DNA of 64,000 bases from Amborella trichopoda (taxonomy: Eukaryota; Streptophyta; Magnoliopsida; Amborellales; Amborellaceae). The notes under the pieces were generated by a model. The model saw only the letters and a list, made by a program, of their open reading frames with translations, was not told the DNA's origin and did no database searches. Both the position numbers and the translations under genes were made by a program. The DNA is taken from positions 536,282 to 600,281 of the forward strand of contig NW_006494942.1 in assembly GCF_000471905.2 (NCBI RefSeq), given 5' to 3'. Of the stretch, positions 23,400 to 34,729 are shown piece by piece (the first letter of the stretch is position 1; each line of letters opens with the position of its first letter).

Positions 23400-25259
23400 T
23401 GTCACGAATGCCCCCCCTGACCCCCACTTGAGGACGACAGAGTGCAGGATTGCGACAGGAGGTCACGTACGTCACTCTGATGGGAGTGGCATCAACATGT
23501 ATTAAAAGTGTGGAATCAAAGCAAACCATGATAGAAAGATAAAACTCATCCATCAAGCACCAGAAAATTGAATAAATTAAACCATTAACTTCATTCATCT
23601 CCAAAAGTCTTTACAATAAGGTTTGAGGCTTACAAGCCTAACATTCATCTCAAAAAAATATTACATAAAAAATAATAACACGTGGCAACACCACCAGACA
23701 CCTACAAAGTCAAGAAGAATCCTGAACCGGTTTGAATTCCGAACACCTGCTATCACCAGTCTGCTGCTCGCCACACGCGATCAGGCACTAACGCTCTACA
23801 TAGATAAAATAAGCAGAGTGAGCAATAAGCTCAGTAAGTAGATCACTGCCCTCACATTCCTGACGATCAGTGAATACATAATAATATGCCCATGGTTCGT
23901 CAAAAATCACATTTGTCTCACAGAATATGGTCACACATCAAAGTATATATGAATATCGTATAAAGTTAGTAAGATTCAATTAACAAAGTATTTCTTATTT
24001 TCAAGAGGGCATCAACCTTTGTAAATAGTACAGATACAGTCATAAGTTCATACAGAATAACAAATTCAAATAAGCTGAACAGATGACTTCAGATGAGCAG
24101 AATAGAACAAGTCACTCCTAAAGTAGAAGTCACGTAGATCAAGTCAAGCTAACCCTGAAACTTGAGACTTTTACCCTAATTCAGGATGGAGGATAATGAC
24201 AAGTGAAGGTCCCACTTTGTAATATCTTCACTATGTACATATCCCCAGCGCGCTTTGGGGTTTTCGATTGGCTGAGGCCTTGAAGACATGACCCTCTCTT
24301 GTGCCCTTCAATGAGAGGGCGTTACGGTACTATTGGAGGACCAAATGCGTAGTGCCCAGGACAATTCAGGGGGCACGACCCTCCCAGTTCTTTACAGACA
24401 CATCTCAACTCCACTCCATAACTCCGCACACAAGGGAATCGACCCACATATGTTTGGGCTCAATAGAAATAAGAACAGTGCCTAACCATTCATACAATGA
24501 AGGCTAAATTTTTAGAAAAACAGAGCACAAATACGTTCACGCTATCTTATTCTTTTACCCAATTTCTATAAAACCTCATGTCTCATCTCATGCTTAACTA
24601 AAGCTTCATTCATGGCTAAATCATGCTTCATACATGCTTCATACAACATGATGAAAGGGGGTAGTAATCCACTTATCAAAACAACAATGGTTCCCTCGTA
24701 TCCTTTTCCCATAGTCCTTCAACTCCAACAATGGCTGGTGAGGGTGAGAGCTTCCCCAAATCTTGTCTTAGAGAGAGAGAGAGAGATGTGGAGGAATGAA
24801 GAGCGAGGGACTTGAGGGAGAGGAGGCGGCTTAAGTACCTCCTTTGGGCAGGTGGCAATCCCAAACTGACAGGTGGCAACAAGCTTCATACAGTTGGACA
24901 AGTGGGGGACATCAACCATGCATGGTAGTGCGGCAGTCGGCACTACGCACATGCGATGCCCCCCGTCCACTCGTGGTGTTGAGTTCTCTACTGCTGCATG
25001 CTCTCTCTTCCTTTGTTGCGCGCTTTCTAGTTGTGCGCCCTGTCGCCACGTTCCCTACACCATCGTCGTGCGCACTCTTCCTTCGTCGCACGCTCTCTTG
25101 CCGCACGCCCTATCGCCACGTGCCCTACACCATGCGCTCTCTTCCTTCGACGCATTCTCTCTCACCTCGCGCCCTATCGTCGTGCACCCTACACCATCAC
25201 CGCGTACTCTTTTCCTTCACCCCGTGAGCTATTAGACTAGGAAAATCTAAGTCGTTACA
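23400..25259 (-). repeat. 5' LTR of the Tekay element
   Basis: On the plus strand it starts TGTCACGAATG and ends AAGTCGTTACA. It is collinear with the 3' LTR but about 1 kb shorter, and it keeps the CT-rich minisatellite (24985-25225). Confidence 0.9.
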
Positions 25260-26084
25260 CCATGTGCTCATTGACGCGACACGTGTGCTCTTTTAGTGTG
25301 GATAGAAACCAACAATGAAAGAGATTTAAATCGACAAAGAAGCTTTCGGACTCCTACGTTGCCATTTGGGGTTTGGGGATACACCCAGGGGTAGTCATTC
25401 TCTTAGAACAATTACGAAGCCCTCTTGCTGTCCGACAGCACAGTTTGGATGCGGCTCTTCGAACTCAACACGTCACTTCGCTTCTTTATTTCAAAAATTG
25501 CAATGGAGGTTCAAGTACAATACTCCTCTCAGATGGGTTACTTGAGTGGGCTGGCTGGCAAATATAGGACGAAGAAAGAAAGGTGATTGGAGATCTTTAT
25601 CTCTCGTGTATTGCAAAGACTTAGTTATCAGAGCAGTTAAAAGAGTTAGAATTCTACAGGATGCTAACTGAGGATGATCACGCTCTAGTGAGCGAGGGCA
25701 AAAGCATCTATATCTCTCGCAACTCAACTCAACTGTATGGAGTGGAAGTTAGAGCAAAAATATGAGAGTCAAAACTCTTAAAATAGCTGTAAGAAACACT
25801 AAGTTAAATACGTAATACACACAATAGATGGAAGAGATTACCAACACATAAAATTAAGGAAGTGAGGGGCTAGAATTGTGAATATGTGTGGTTCGTAGAC
25901 TAGGGAGGAATAGACAAGGGATTTGTGTCCACACCAAGGGGCAGTCACTAGTTCAAGTGCGATCTAGAGAGGGGGTGGTTAGATAAGAGAGCGGGAGAGA
26001 AGGAGGCTGCTCTGATACACAGCTCTGGGTGTCTAGTGTAGATGAACGATGAGGGGAAAGAAGACAAGAGAGATGAAGGAGGAC

Positions 26085-26640
26085 ATCTGCTCTAGAGGGC
26101 GTACCCACGCGATAAACAGGTGAAGAAAGGAAAATAATAGAGAGAGGGGGGCAAGGCCGCCTCTACGCGCAGCTGTGTGTTTGGGGGAAAATAGAAAGGA
26201 ATAAGATCGGGCTAGACGAGTTGGGTTCCCACGTAGTTGTAGATCAAGGATTGAGGACAAAGATGAAGGAGAAGAAGATCGGTTCGTTGCTTGTGGCGGC
26301 CTTGAGGTGCGTATGACGATGAAGGAAGAAGAGAAGAGACGGGGCAACTGCTTGTGGCGGCCCTACATTTTAATTGTAGCAAACAGACGAGAAGAGATGA
26401 GCGAAGAAGGACAAGGGATGGGGCCATTGTCTATGGTGACTCTAAACTTTATGTAAAGAGCAGGTAGAGATGAGATGCAAGGAGAGAAAGATGGGTGTGC
26501 AGTGCGGGGGCCATGGGTAATTACAGCCTCAAACGTGTGTATTCAATAGGGGAGTAGAGACGAGGAAAGAGAGAAGAGAGGGGAGATGGGGCCGCTAGCT
26601 GGGGTGGCCTTGAGCATTGGGCAAAGACGAGAGGGGTAGA
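26085..26640. repeat. Hairpin-like tandem array in LTR D (about 80-bp spacing)
   Basis: Units are built around GGGGCC...GGCCC arms: GGGGCAACTGCTTGTGGCGGCCC near 26340, shown here as GGGGCAAC, TGCTT, GTGGCGGCCC; and GGGGCCGCTAGCTGGGGTGGCC near 26588 (arms GGCCGC, GTGGCC). AGAGACGAGAGA linkers separate them. Imperfect; some units have lost one arm. Confidence 0.5.
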
Positions 26641-26769
26641 GAGAGAAAGAAGGAAGAAAGGAAGGGAGAGAGGAGAGAGAGTGGGGCTGGGGTGTGTCCT
26701 ATCCTTGGTCCACCCCCATTAGCCTCCTTGCATGCACATGAGAGAGAGAAGGGCTAGGTTTGGGTCTAG

Positions 26770-26890
26770 GTTGGGGTGTGGTGTATGGACTAGAAGTGTA
26801 GACTAGGGTGTATGGTGTATGGTGTATGGTGTATGGTGTAGGGTAGGGGTTATGGACTATGGTGTAGGGTGTGAAGACTAGGATGTATGG
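26770..26890. repeat. TGTATGG-type minisatellite in LTR D
   Basis: Short tandem copies of GGTGTAT and related TGTAGGG phrases. A similar G-rich patch is at 30790-30870 in LTR E. Confidence 0.75.
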
Positions 26891-28345
26891 ACTAGGGGTA
26901 TTGTCTCTCTCTACCTAAAATTTCTCTCTCCTCTCCACCTGATCAAACACTTAGAAGAAAAGCCAAAAATAACAAGCTAATGCTCAAGTTTCATTAAAAA
27001 ATGATCAAGCCCCTTTACAACTGATTTAAGCTCACTTATCTAGAGCAACCACAAAACAAGGGTGGAATGTCAAAACTAAGCCAAATTATGGAAAATTACA
27101 TATTAAATGAATTAAAATAAAATCCCTTTTTTGACCAAATGACCAAAATACCCCTTAATACTTTTGAGAAGATGACAAAACCATCCCTCCATGAGGGGGC
27201 TCTTGTCATGGCTAGACTTTGGGAGCTTTTCCATATGCTTGATGCTATAATTCGGGGATCAATCGTCGTAAAATCGATGCTTGATCTATCACAAACATTT
27301 TGATGCCCATTGATCGTCTTAAAACGAACTTCTCATGAAGGACAAAAAATCCGACCAAGTCCATAAAATTCGGCCACCAATCTGGTGCGATTCATGATGT
27401 TTCGAGTCCTTATTTTGATCACAAATTTAAGAGGACATTGTCAAGATCATTTTGCACAAAATTTCATCCGATTTGGCTTCCGTTTGAGCATATTCCAAAA
27501 TTGGGAAGTCATCGGAAATGGGGATTCCGACTACCAAAAAATATTCCCCTTTTCAACCTCAAAATTCACACTATACGTTCTTTAACTATGCAAAAAAAAA
27601 AAATCAAATCGTAGCCCTTCACGATACGGTCGCAACGGACCCAGTTTTGTAATGATCTGACTCCGAGATCTCAAGTTATGATTTCATAAAGTTTGGGATG
27701 ACCACTTGTATAAAATCTGATTTTTAAGCTTTTGACCTCATCTTCTCTCAAGGAATTATCCCGTTTAGGGCCATGTCATGACATGTGCCATATGTCCAAA
27801 TGATTGGGTCGTCAAGACCTAGCTTGTGTCCAAATTTGAGCTTATTCCGTCTCAAAATGAGTAATTTATTAGCAATTGAAAATCATCTCAAAATGGAAAG
27901 ACACTGTTTCTATAAATGAAAACTGGTTCACCGAGGTTGCACCATAATAGTGTAAAACCCACCTTTTTATGGTAAGATGGGCTCAAAATGATCCTGGAAG
28001 GCTTGATTGAGCCCAAATTGGGTCACTAGGGATGTTTCAACATTCTGAATCTTATGGCAGTGGTCTAGTACTGTTCTGAAGCCAAGAAAATAGGGACGTA
28101 GCTATAAGGTCCTTTTCAGCATGATAGGAACTGGATTTGAGAACTGATTTTCATCCTGATCATATCAAAACTTATTGGAATGCGACGAAACTTTGTGAGC
28201 ATCCTTTGGGAATCCCAAAATACCATTTTCATGCCTTTTGAAGTTATTCCAGTATTATTTCAGAGGTTAACTTACTTTGCAGTGTCCCATGGTCTGACGA
28301 TGTCTCGGATACTAGTAGGACCAAGTTGTTACTGACTATTTCTTT

Positions 28346-28384
28346 ATGCATCTTGGGGATACAAATACATCAAAAATTATATAT
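28346..28384. other. Junction between LTR D and inverted LTR piece
   Basis: Short AT-rich junction. CTTGGGGATACAA (28351) recurs at 54956 just right of LTR F, so it may be a flank shared by both copies. Confidence 0.3.
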
Positions 28385-28640
28385 AATACTTTCGAAATTG
28401 AAAAGAGCTCAATTCTAGGCCAAATCAGATGAAAATTACTGCAAAATGATTGTGACAGTGTCCTCTGTAACTTGTGACAAAAATGAAGACTTCGAATATC
28501 ACAAATCAAGTTACATTGATGGTTAAAGATTTGCAAATTTTATGAACTTGACCGAATTTCGGGTTCTTCTTGGAAAATTTGTTTCAATGCAATTAAAACG
28601 TACAAAAAATTCACAAGAATGCAACTTCAATTATACAAAG
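28385..28640 (+). repeat. Inverted LTR piece (opposite orientation to LTR D)
   Basis: The reverse complement of about 27250-27510 can be followed through this stretch: GGCCAAATCAGATGAAAAT, GCAAAATGATTGTGACA, GTCCTCTGTAACTTGTGA and TTTTATGAACTTG each have a counterpart there in inverted order. It is a U3-side fragment lying the other way round, about 0.9 kb from its partner. Confidence 0.7.
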
Positions 28641-28650
28641 ATTGATCACC

Positions 28651-29700
28651 CTAATTACCATGAGCGAGGATGAAGTTAAAGAGATGAAGAAGCAGTGGAC
28701 CTGCTTGTGGTGCGGGCCCGTGTACCTTGGGGAGATAAAGGTGAGAGAGGACAAGAGATGTAAGTAGAGGAGATGGACCCGCCTTAGGTGCAGGTCCAGG
28801 ATCTAGTGAGACGAGAGAAGATGAGAGAGGATGAGAGAATAAATAGAGAGGGATAGACCCGCATGACTTGGTTAGGAGAGAGAGGGTGAGAGAGAAGGAG
28901 TGGATAGAGAGAATGGGTCGAATCTGCCTTAGGTGAGGGTCCGTCTCCGTGGGCATGTGAGAGAGAGACTGAGAGAGTAGAAAAGACGGGGAGAGGATGA
29001 ACTAGCCTATGGTGCTGGTCCAAGGATTTGGATGGAAGATATATAGAAGGTAAGAGAAGAAGAAAGAGAGGAGCTGAGGTGGCCCTAGGTGCAAGTCCAT
29101 GCATTTTTAGACGTGAAAGAGAGGGAGAGTAAGTAAAGAGAGAGAGAAGGGAGAAGGCTCAGACTTGCCCTGGTTCCGGTGAAGAGAGAGAGAAAGAGAG
29201 AGAGAGACAGAGGAGGTTAGAACCAGACCTAAGTCTGAGTGGAAGAGAGAGAGGGGGGAAAGGAGAGAGAGACAGAGGAGAAGAGAGAAAGATAGAAAAG
29301 GAAAAGAGAGAGAAGGAGAAGAGAAAGAAAGAGAGAAGAGAGAAAGAGAGAAGAGAAAGAAAGAGAGAGAAGAGAGAGGAGAGAGAGTGGACCCTGAAAG
29401 GGTTTGAACCTAAGTTTTCCTTCAAGGGTCCCTTTCCATGCAGTTTAGAGAGAGGTCTTGGTCCTTGTGGGTTAAGGCTAGGGTCTAAACTTTAGTTATA
29501 TGTGCTTAAGTGGGATAGGGTAAGGTATGTTTGATCAAAATGCCTGGGTTCGTGTCCCCCTCTTGGACAACCATGTGGCCTCACGAGTGTCGCGCTCACG
29601 CATCTCTTGTGGTGTCATTTATGTGCGGATATGCAGGTCCAACTTTGTGAGAGGATTTTAAGGAACGGTGAAGAGATGGATTAAAGTACTTATCTCACCA
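28651..29700 (-). repeat. LTR fragment with hairpin array and GA tract
   Basis: Same internal order as the other LTRs of the group (hairpin-like array 28690-29245, GA tract 29165-29395, then a stretch like 26700-26800 of D), but without recognisable U5 or U3 ends. It abuts LTR E. Confidence 0.55.
28690..29245. repeat. Hairpin-like tandem array (TGGACC...GGTCCA arms)
   Basis: About eight units spaced about 65-90 bases. The best has arms TGGACCCGC and GCAGGTCCA around a CTTAGGT loop (near 28774). Another pairs GAACTAGC with GCTGGTCC around CTATGGT (near 29001). Changes in one arm are partly matched in the other. Several units are worn. Confidence 0.5.
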
Positions 29701-31080
29701 TGGTTGGGGTCGTGGGGAAAGCTTGGGAAAAAATGCCCTCTTAGATTATTTCACAAAAGCCCTCTGGCTGTCAGCCAGTGAGATTTGGTCACGGATCCCT
29801 CTTAAACATCAGTAATTCATCTCAAATCTTTCTTATGAACTGCTATGGAAATTCAGGTAAAAATGCTCCTATTTCAATAGGTTTCGTGAGTAAGTGATTT
29901 GGTATGATTTAAGAACAGCAAAAGAGAAAGTCTTCTCAATTCTTGAGCACTTTGTAATGCGGTGGTTGAGACAGCGAGAGAATCTAAATTCTAGAGAAAA
30001 CTAACTCAGGATGGCTACAACTCGAGTAATAGGGTATCAGAGAAAGAATATCTCTTACAACCTCAATTTATTGTACGAGAAGATAGTTAGAGCAGTAACC
30101 CCAGAATTAAGCTTCTAAAACACTATCTTTTGAACCCCTAGATCAAGTGCTTCAAGCGATGAGAAAGACAATTGAAAAAAGAAAAGGGAAATGTGCATGG
30201 CTAAGCGCGAGTGGCTGAGTCTGAGATGAGTGAGGGATGAAGAGTGCACATCAAGGAGTGGGAAGACCATGTCAAAGCACGGGAAGACAGGTGTGCGTGA
30301 AGGTGCAAGTGGAAGGGTGCACATCAAAGCAAGGGAGGAAAGATGCGTGTGAAGGCAAGGGAGGTCGGGGGAGCGTCAAAGAGCGGGAGGACAAGGTGCG
30401 CATCAAAGCACGGGAGGACGGGTGCATATCAAAGCACAAGAGGATGGGTACGCATGAAGGCACGAGAGAACAAGTGCGCGGTAAAGAATGAGAGAACAAG
30501 GTGCGCGTCAAAGCGCAGGAGGACAGGTGCGCGTCAAAGTGTGGGAGGATGCATGCTCGTCAAAGCATGGGAGGACAGCCTCTTGTCAAAGCACAGGAGG
30601 ACAGGTGCACGTCAAAGCAAGGCAGGATGCAGAGAGGGAGTAAAACCTACCCTAGGTGCGGATCAGTGATCCTAAGCGACAAAGAATGAGAGAGGAGAGA
30701 AAGTGAAAGGAGGAGGAGAGGAGAGAGAGTGGACTTATGGTACATGTGTGCCTAGATTCACCTCTATGCATCTTTGAAGCACATGAGAGAGAAGGTTTAG
30801 GTTTGTGTGGAGTGTGGTGTATGGGCGAGGTCTAGGTGGAGTAGGGAATGAGCTATGGTGTATGGTGGTCTAGGGGTATTTCTTTCTCGTGGAAAATGTG
30901 TCTCTCTCCTCTCTCATTAGTCTCAAACTCACAAGCAAATAAACCACGACAACTAAGAAAAGTTCTCCACATGCTCAAAAAGTTAGAATTCAAAGACCAA
31001 CCTTCTAATTTCCAACTTTCAGTCAACTTCTTTTACAAGTGACATGGGTTTACCTCGCTCAGGCTCCCTCGGAGACTCGG
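29701..31080 (-). repeat. LTR E (partial), Tat/Ogre-like group
   Basis: Begins TGGTTGGGGTC like the C LTR (62062) and keeps CCCTCTGGCTGTC, seen as CCCTCTTGCTGTC in D and CCCTCCGACTGTT in C. It continues through a hairpin array (30236-30640), a GA tract and a patch matching D near 26730 (CATGAGAGAGA..GGTTTAGGT). The right side grades into other sequence near 31080. Confidence 0.65.
30236..30640. repeat. Tandem hairpin array in LTR E (about 38-bp unit)
   Basis: About eleven units of the form GTGCGCRTCAAAGCRC plus a GGGAGGACAG linker. Arms covary: GTGC with GCAC (30396, 30421), TGCGC with GCGCA (30499), ATGC with GCAT (30552), around a common TCAAA. This is good internal evidence that the fold, not the sequence, is kept. 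Confidence 0.7.
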
Positions 31081-31084
31081 TTTA

Positions 31085-31400
31085 CAAGAGACATGGGTTT
31101 CCTTATAAGTACACCAGTGCATCGGTGGGAGTGTGTATGATGGCGCCCTTATCTAAGAGTTCCCAAATGGTGCGCTTCAAGTTATAACAATATTCAGTGC
31201 TATGAATGTGGTTTCGATGTTATCCACACTATTTAGACTTATCCATAACCTCATATTTGGATTGGACAGGGATTGGTAGAACAATGAGCCCCGCTTGCAA
31301 GACCTTGGTTAATATCATGGAGAGAGGTCCCTACAATGGTGGAAGGTTAACTTTCGGAAGGGTCTCCTATTTCCAACATTGTTATTAAAGTTATTGGTCC
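31085..31400 (-). pseudogene. Gag relic of a Tat/Ogre-like element
   Basis: The minus-strand reading contains a CYNLKRTIWELLDKGAI segment, the helix that follows the knuckle in Tat-group Gag (compare CYMLKDITEALTLKGQI in B). It differs clearly from the gag of A, B and C, so it belongs to another family. Broken, with several breaks. Confidence 0.5.
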
Positions 31401-31416
31401 TATCAAGGCCCCTAGG

Positions 31417-31798
31417 CTGATTATGCAGCCCTTCCTATTTCAATAGTTTGCTCATATCTTTATATTGGAGTGTTCAATTAAGCCAAAGCTTGACCCATAA
31501 GGCTTTTGGACCATACCAGATCTAATGGCCGTGGTCCCACAATGATTTGAGACATTAAAATGTAGTTCCAGTTGTAGGGTCCGTTTCAGGGTGCTAGAGG
31601 CCATTTTTTTTCGACAATTGTTTCTTAATTTTCACTGCTTTAAACATGTTTCACCATGATGAAACTTGGCAGGTGGTGTTTTGAAGTGCCGATGAAGATC
31701 TTGACCAATTCTGGGGCCATTCTGTGACTGTCAGGAATTTCCACTGTATTGACCTGCTTCCTATCAGGGACCAAGGTGCTGAAAAATACGTTCAAACA
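31417..31798 (-). repeat. LTR end (U3 side) at the left of element B
   Basis: Matches 48265-48648 and 14165-14555 throughout (CCTATTTCAATAG, GATGAAACTTGGCAGG, GAAGATCTTGACCAATT, GTGCTGAAAAATAC) and stops at the same ...AACA end. Confidence 0.8.
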
Positions 31799-32335
31799 TC
31801 TTGCTCGCCGAATGTTGTGCTTCAAGAGTAGCAAGAAGGACAATCATTCAAAAAATTTCCTTTGGCTTTTACTTTTTTCCTTCCTAGCCACTAGACTACG
31901 TGAACGTCGAGGAGATTCACGTAATGGTGTAACTAGGCTGTGCAGACATAGGGGTTCATTGTTCGCAGGTCCGTCCATGGAAACTTTAGTGGGAGAAGAG
32001 ACTTTTTGATGGGGTTTGTTTGCTTCTACACCAGGTTTTCTTTTGACGATCAGAGTACCACTATGGGTCTCGTTTACCAAATCCAGTCGGGGGCAGGTTC
32101 TATTAGCCGATCCCAAAGGTCTGGTCGTACCGGCTAGACAAGCTGACATCTCTAGCAGGTTCCGCCCTAGCTTTGTCAATTTCTTACCTTTGAAGGATGA
32201 TGACTAGGCAACTTTATCACCTAGCCTCATGGACAGAGGCATGCACATTTCATGCTTGGGGAGAAGGTCTGTAGGAGAAGGAGAAGGCATGTAAATTTCA
32301 TGCATAGGGAAGGGGGTCCATAAGAAAAGGAGAGG
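31799..32335. other. 3' spacer of B, first part
   Basis: Nothing firmly recognised. A minus-strand open stretch of 111 codons (31844-32179; RSRSLVARKEKSKSQRK) is basic and Ser-rich with no known domain. Two copies of a phrase of about 60 bases (GCATG..ATTTCATGC..GGGGAGAAGG) lie at 32230-32330. A clear polypurine tract is not visible next to the LTR end. Confidence 0.35.
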
Positions 32336-32935
32336 GTAACTGGGTAGGTTGTTACCCAGCTTTAAATAAGGATGTTGAGTGAGTAGATTGTTACCCTGCT
32401 TTGAAGAATGGATGATGGCTGGGCAGGTCGTTACCTAGGTTTGAAGAAGGATGTTGACTAGGCAGGTTGTTACCCATCTTTGAAGAAGGGATGATGACTG
32501 GGCAAGTCGTTACCCAGCTTTTGAAGTAGGGATGTTGACTAGGTAGGTCTTTACCCGGGTTTTGAAGAAGGGATGATGACTGGGTAGGTCGTTACCCAGC
32601 TTTGAAGAAGGATGTTGACTGGGCAGGTTGTTACCAGCTTTGAAGAAGGGATGATGACTGGGCAGGTCGTTACCCAGCTTTGAAGAAGGGATGATGACTT
32701 GGCAGGTCGTTACCCATCTTTTGAAGAAGGGATGATGATTGGGCAGGTCGTTACACAGCTTTTGAAGTAAGGATGTTAACTGGGCAGGTTGTTACCTAGG
32801 ACTGAAGAAAGAAGTCGACTGGGCTACCTATTCACTCAGAACTAAAGAACAATGTCGAATTGGTTACCTGTTCACTCAAGACTGAAGAAGGGTGTCGACT
32901 AGGCTACCTGTTCACCCAGGACCAAAGAAGGAAGT
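32336..32935. repeat. 40-bp tandem hairpin repeats, 3' spacer of B
   Basis: About 15 units. Each has arms CTGGGTA and TACCCAG around GGTCGT, then CTTTGAAGAAGGGATGATGA. The last units drift to CTACCTGTTCACCCAGG. Tandem repeats in this place (between coding part and 3' LTR) are known for Ogre and Tat elements and can seed satellite DNA. Confidence 0.85.
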
Positions 32936-33749
32936 TGAGGGATGATTTTGATGTCTACACCCTGCTAGACGTCTTGATGATGAAGGGAGTACTGGCTAAA
33001 GCTGCCTGTGGAAGCAAATGTTGCATCAAGCAGATTGTATTGATCCGAGTGCCCTTTGCGGGTTTTCACTTGGACTGGGGAAGTGGTGCCGTAAATACGG
33101 TTTTCACCAATCTTCCTTTTTATTAGGCTCTTTTTCCCATGTCTACCCTTTTTCCAGTTTTACTCACGATGCCCTTACGAGTTTTTACCATGCCCATTTC
33201 CTTATTCACGAAACTCTTTTACTAATGGTTTCGTGACCTTGCTCGTCCGTCATTTTTACTCATGGTGTTTCCTTGTTCAGGTATACACCATGCCCGTTAT
33301 TTCATCATTTTTTTTTTGAATGCGTGTTTAGGGTCATGCCTTCGGGACCTGTGCGAAATAGTTTAACGTCATGTGGCTAGGATGTGTACTATAGTTTTAG
33401 GGTCATACAGCTGGACCGTGGTGATGATGAATGGTAGTCTGTGGAGGCCATGGAGTGAGTATGGTGGTGGTTTGACTCACTTGGGGAAATGGCACTAGGC
33501 TACTTAGGAGAGATGGATGATGTATGAAATATGTGTGGACGATGGTGACCCACTAACTTACAACGAATATAGATGGCCAGGATAGTTCGCCAGTTTGTAA
33601 GCGCAGGCGAGACTCAATGGGGAATGAGGAATAGTGATGAAGTGAATGAACTCAGTGTAGAGGTAGTGAAGGTGGCGCACACACACTAACAGGGAGGTTA
33701 GGGAAGGCGTGTGTAGAAGTGCACGAAGGCATGTGTGAGTATGTGGGGT
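32936..33749. other. 3' spacer of B, middle part
   Basis: No gene seen. A patch like the repeats that follow (GGTCAT..TGGACCG) is at 33330-33425. The rest is unique and T/G-rich. Confidence 0.4.
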
Positions 33750-34475
33750 AAGTTTATGGTCGTACCTCCTAGACCTGTGCGAAGCAGTTCATCCTCATGT
33801 CAGTAAGACGTGCACTATGGTTTAAGGTCATACAGATGGACCGTGGTTATGCAGTTTAAAGTTATACAACTAAGACCGTGCAGTTTAAGTTCGTGCAACT
33901 AGACCTCCGCTATAATTTATGATCATATAGTTTGGACCATGGTGTTGAACTTTTTATCGTCATGAGGCTAGGACATGTACTATGGTTTAAGGTCACATAG
34001 ATCGACCGTGGTTGAGCAGTTTAGGGTCATGGAACACAGATCGAGGCTGAGCAGTTTAGGGTCTTGCAATATGGACCACACAGTTTAGGGATGTGTAACT
34101 AGAACTCTGCTATAGTTTAATGTCATATAGTTTGGACCATGGAGTTTAGGATCGATCATCTAGACCTCCACTACAGTTTAAGGTCATATAATTTGAACCA
34201 TGTAGTTTAGGGTCGTGCATTTAGACCTCCTCTATAGTTTAAGGTCATATAGTTTGGATCATGCAATTTAGGGTCTTGCATCTATACCACCGCTTCAGTT
34301 TAAGGTCATATAGTTTGGACCATGCAGTTTAGGGTTGTGGATCTAGACCTCTGCTACAGTTTAAGGGTAAATAGTTTGGACTATGGAGTTTATGATCGTG
34401 CATCTAGACCTCCGCTATAGTTTAAGGTCATATATTTGGACCATGCAGTTTAGGGTCGTGCATCTAGACATCCAT
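33750..34475. repeat. 60-bp tandem repeats, 3' spacer of B
   Basis: About 12 units of roughly 60-61 bases, each made of two half-units of about 30 bases: AGTTTAAGGTCATATAG..GGACCATGC and AGTTTAGGGTCGTGCATC..GACCTCCGC. Each half has a GGTC-N9/10-GACC dyad. Confidence 0.85.
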
Positions 34476-34729
34476 ATGGCTCTAAGTAAATGGAACTCCA
34501 TAGGGAATAGGTCTTGTGGATGGTAATCCGACTCCCTAGGGATAAAATGGCTAAGACCATTCATAAACTAAGGTCTCAGATGGAAATGATGACCTAAAGA
34601 AGGATGACCAAAAGAAGTGGATTTCACTGGGGATCACATGTCATGGCATGGGTGCAACCTCACTAACGGTAAGTGGTAGGATGCACGAGACTTCAGCTTG
34701 GAGTACGTAACAATTGGGTGTCGAAAATA
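34476..34729. other. Spacer before array B1
   Basis: No gene seen. Equivalent to the first 280 bases of the window in element A. Confidence 0.4.

Larger units (their letters stand above)
16025..25259 (-). mobile_element. Tekay-type chromovirus (Ty3/gypsy), nested in LTR D
   Basis: Both LTRs are present (16025-18872 and 23400-25259), with a polypurine tract, an initiator-Met-type primer site and gag, protease, RT-RNase H, integrase and chromodomain parts in the usual Ty3 order on the minus strand. The chromodomain and the long LTRs point to the Tekay (Del) clade. It is broken, with roughly ten or more breaks. The flanking bases are CCACA and CCATG, a plausible worn 5-bp target duplication. 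The first 240 or so bases of the two LTRs differ at about one in nine positions by eye, so insertion was several million years ago, depending on the rate. Confidence 0.9.
15941..28345 (-). mobile_element. LTR of element D, split by a nested Tekay element
   Basis: The LTR pieces are 15941-16024 and 25260 to about 28345. Joining order is clear from the C LTR: the phrases CTCTCTTGAACAAC before the insertion and GTGTGCTC..GATAGAAACCAACAA after it follow one another in the same order at 62110-62215. The right end is approximate. The LTR holds a hairpin-like array (26085-26640), a TGTATGG-type minisatellite (26770-26890) and a U3 region similar to F. Old and fragmentary. Confidence 0.7.

Noticed and set aside
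26770-26890. Interstitial telomere repeat
   Set aside because: The unit is mainly GGTGTAT, with only a few TGTAGGG phrases, not TTTAGGG.
28651-29425. Leu/Ser-rich repeated frames on the minus strand
   Set aside because: Readings of the hairpin-like array and GA tract; the repeats explain them.
30272-30689. Open frames with repeated KHGRTGA/RQSKAG phrases
   Set aside because: They translate the 38-bp hairpin repeats of LTR E in several frames; no protein family.
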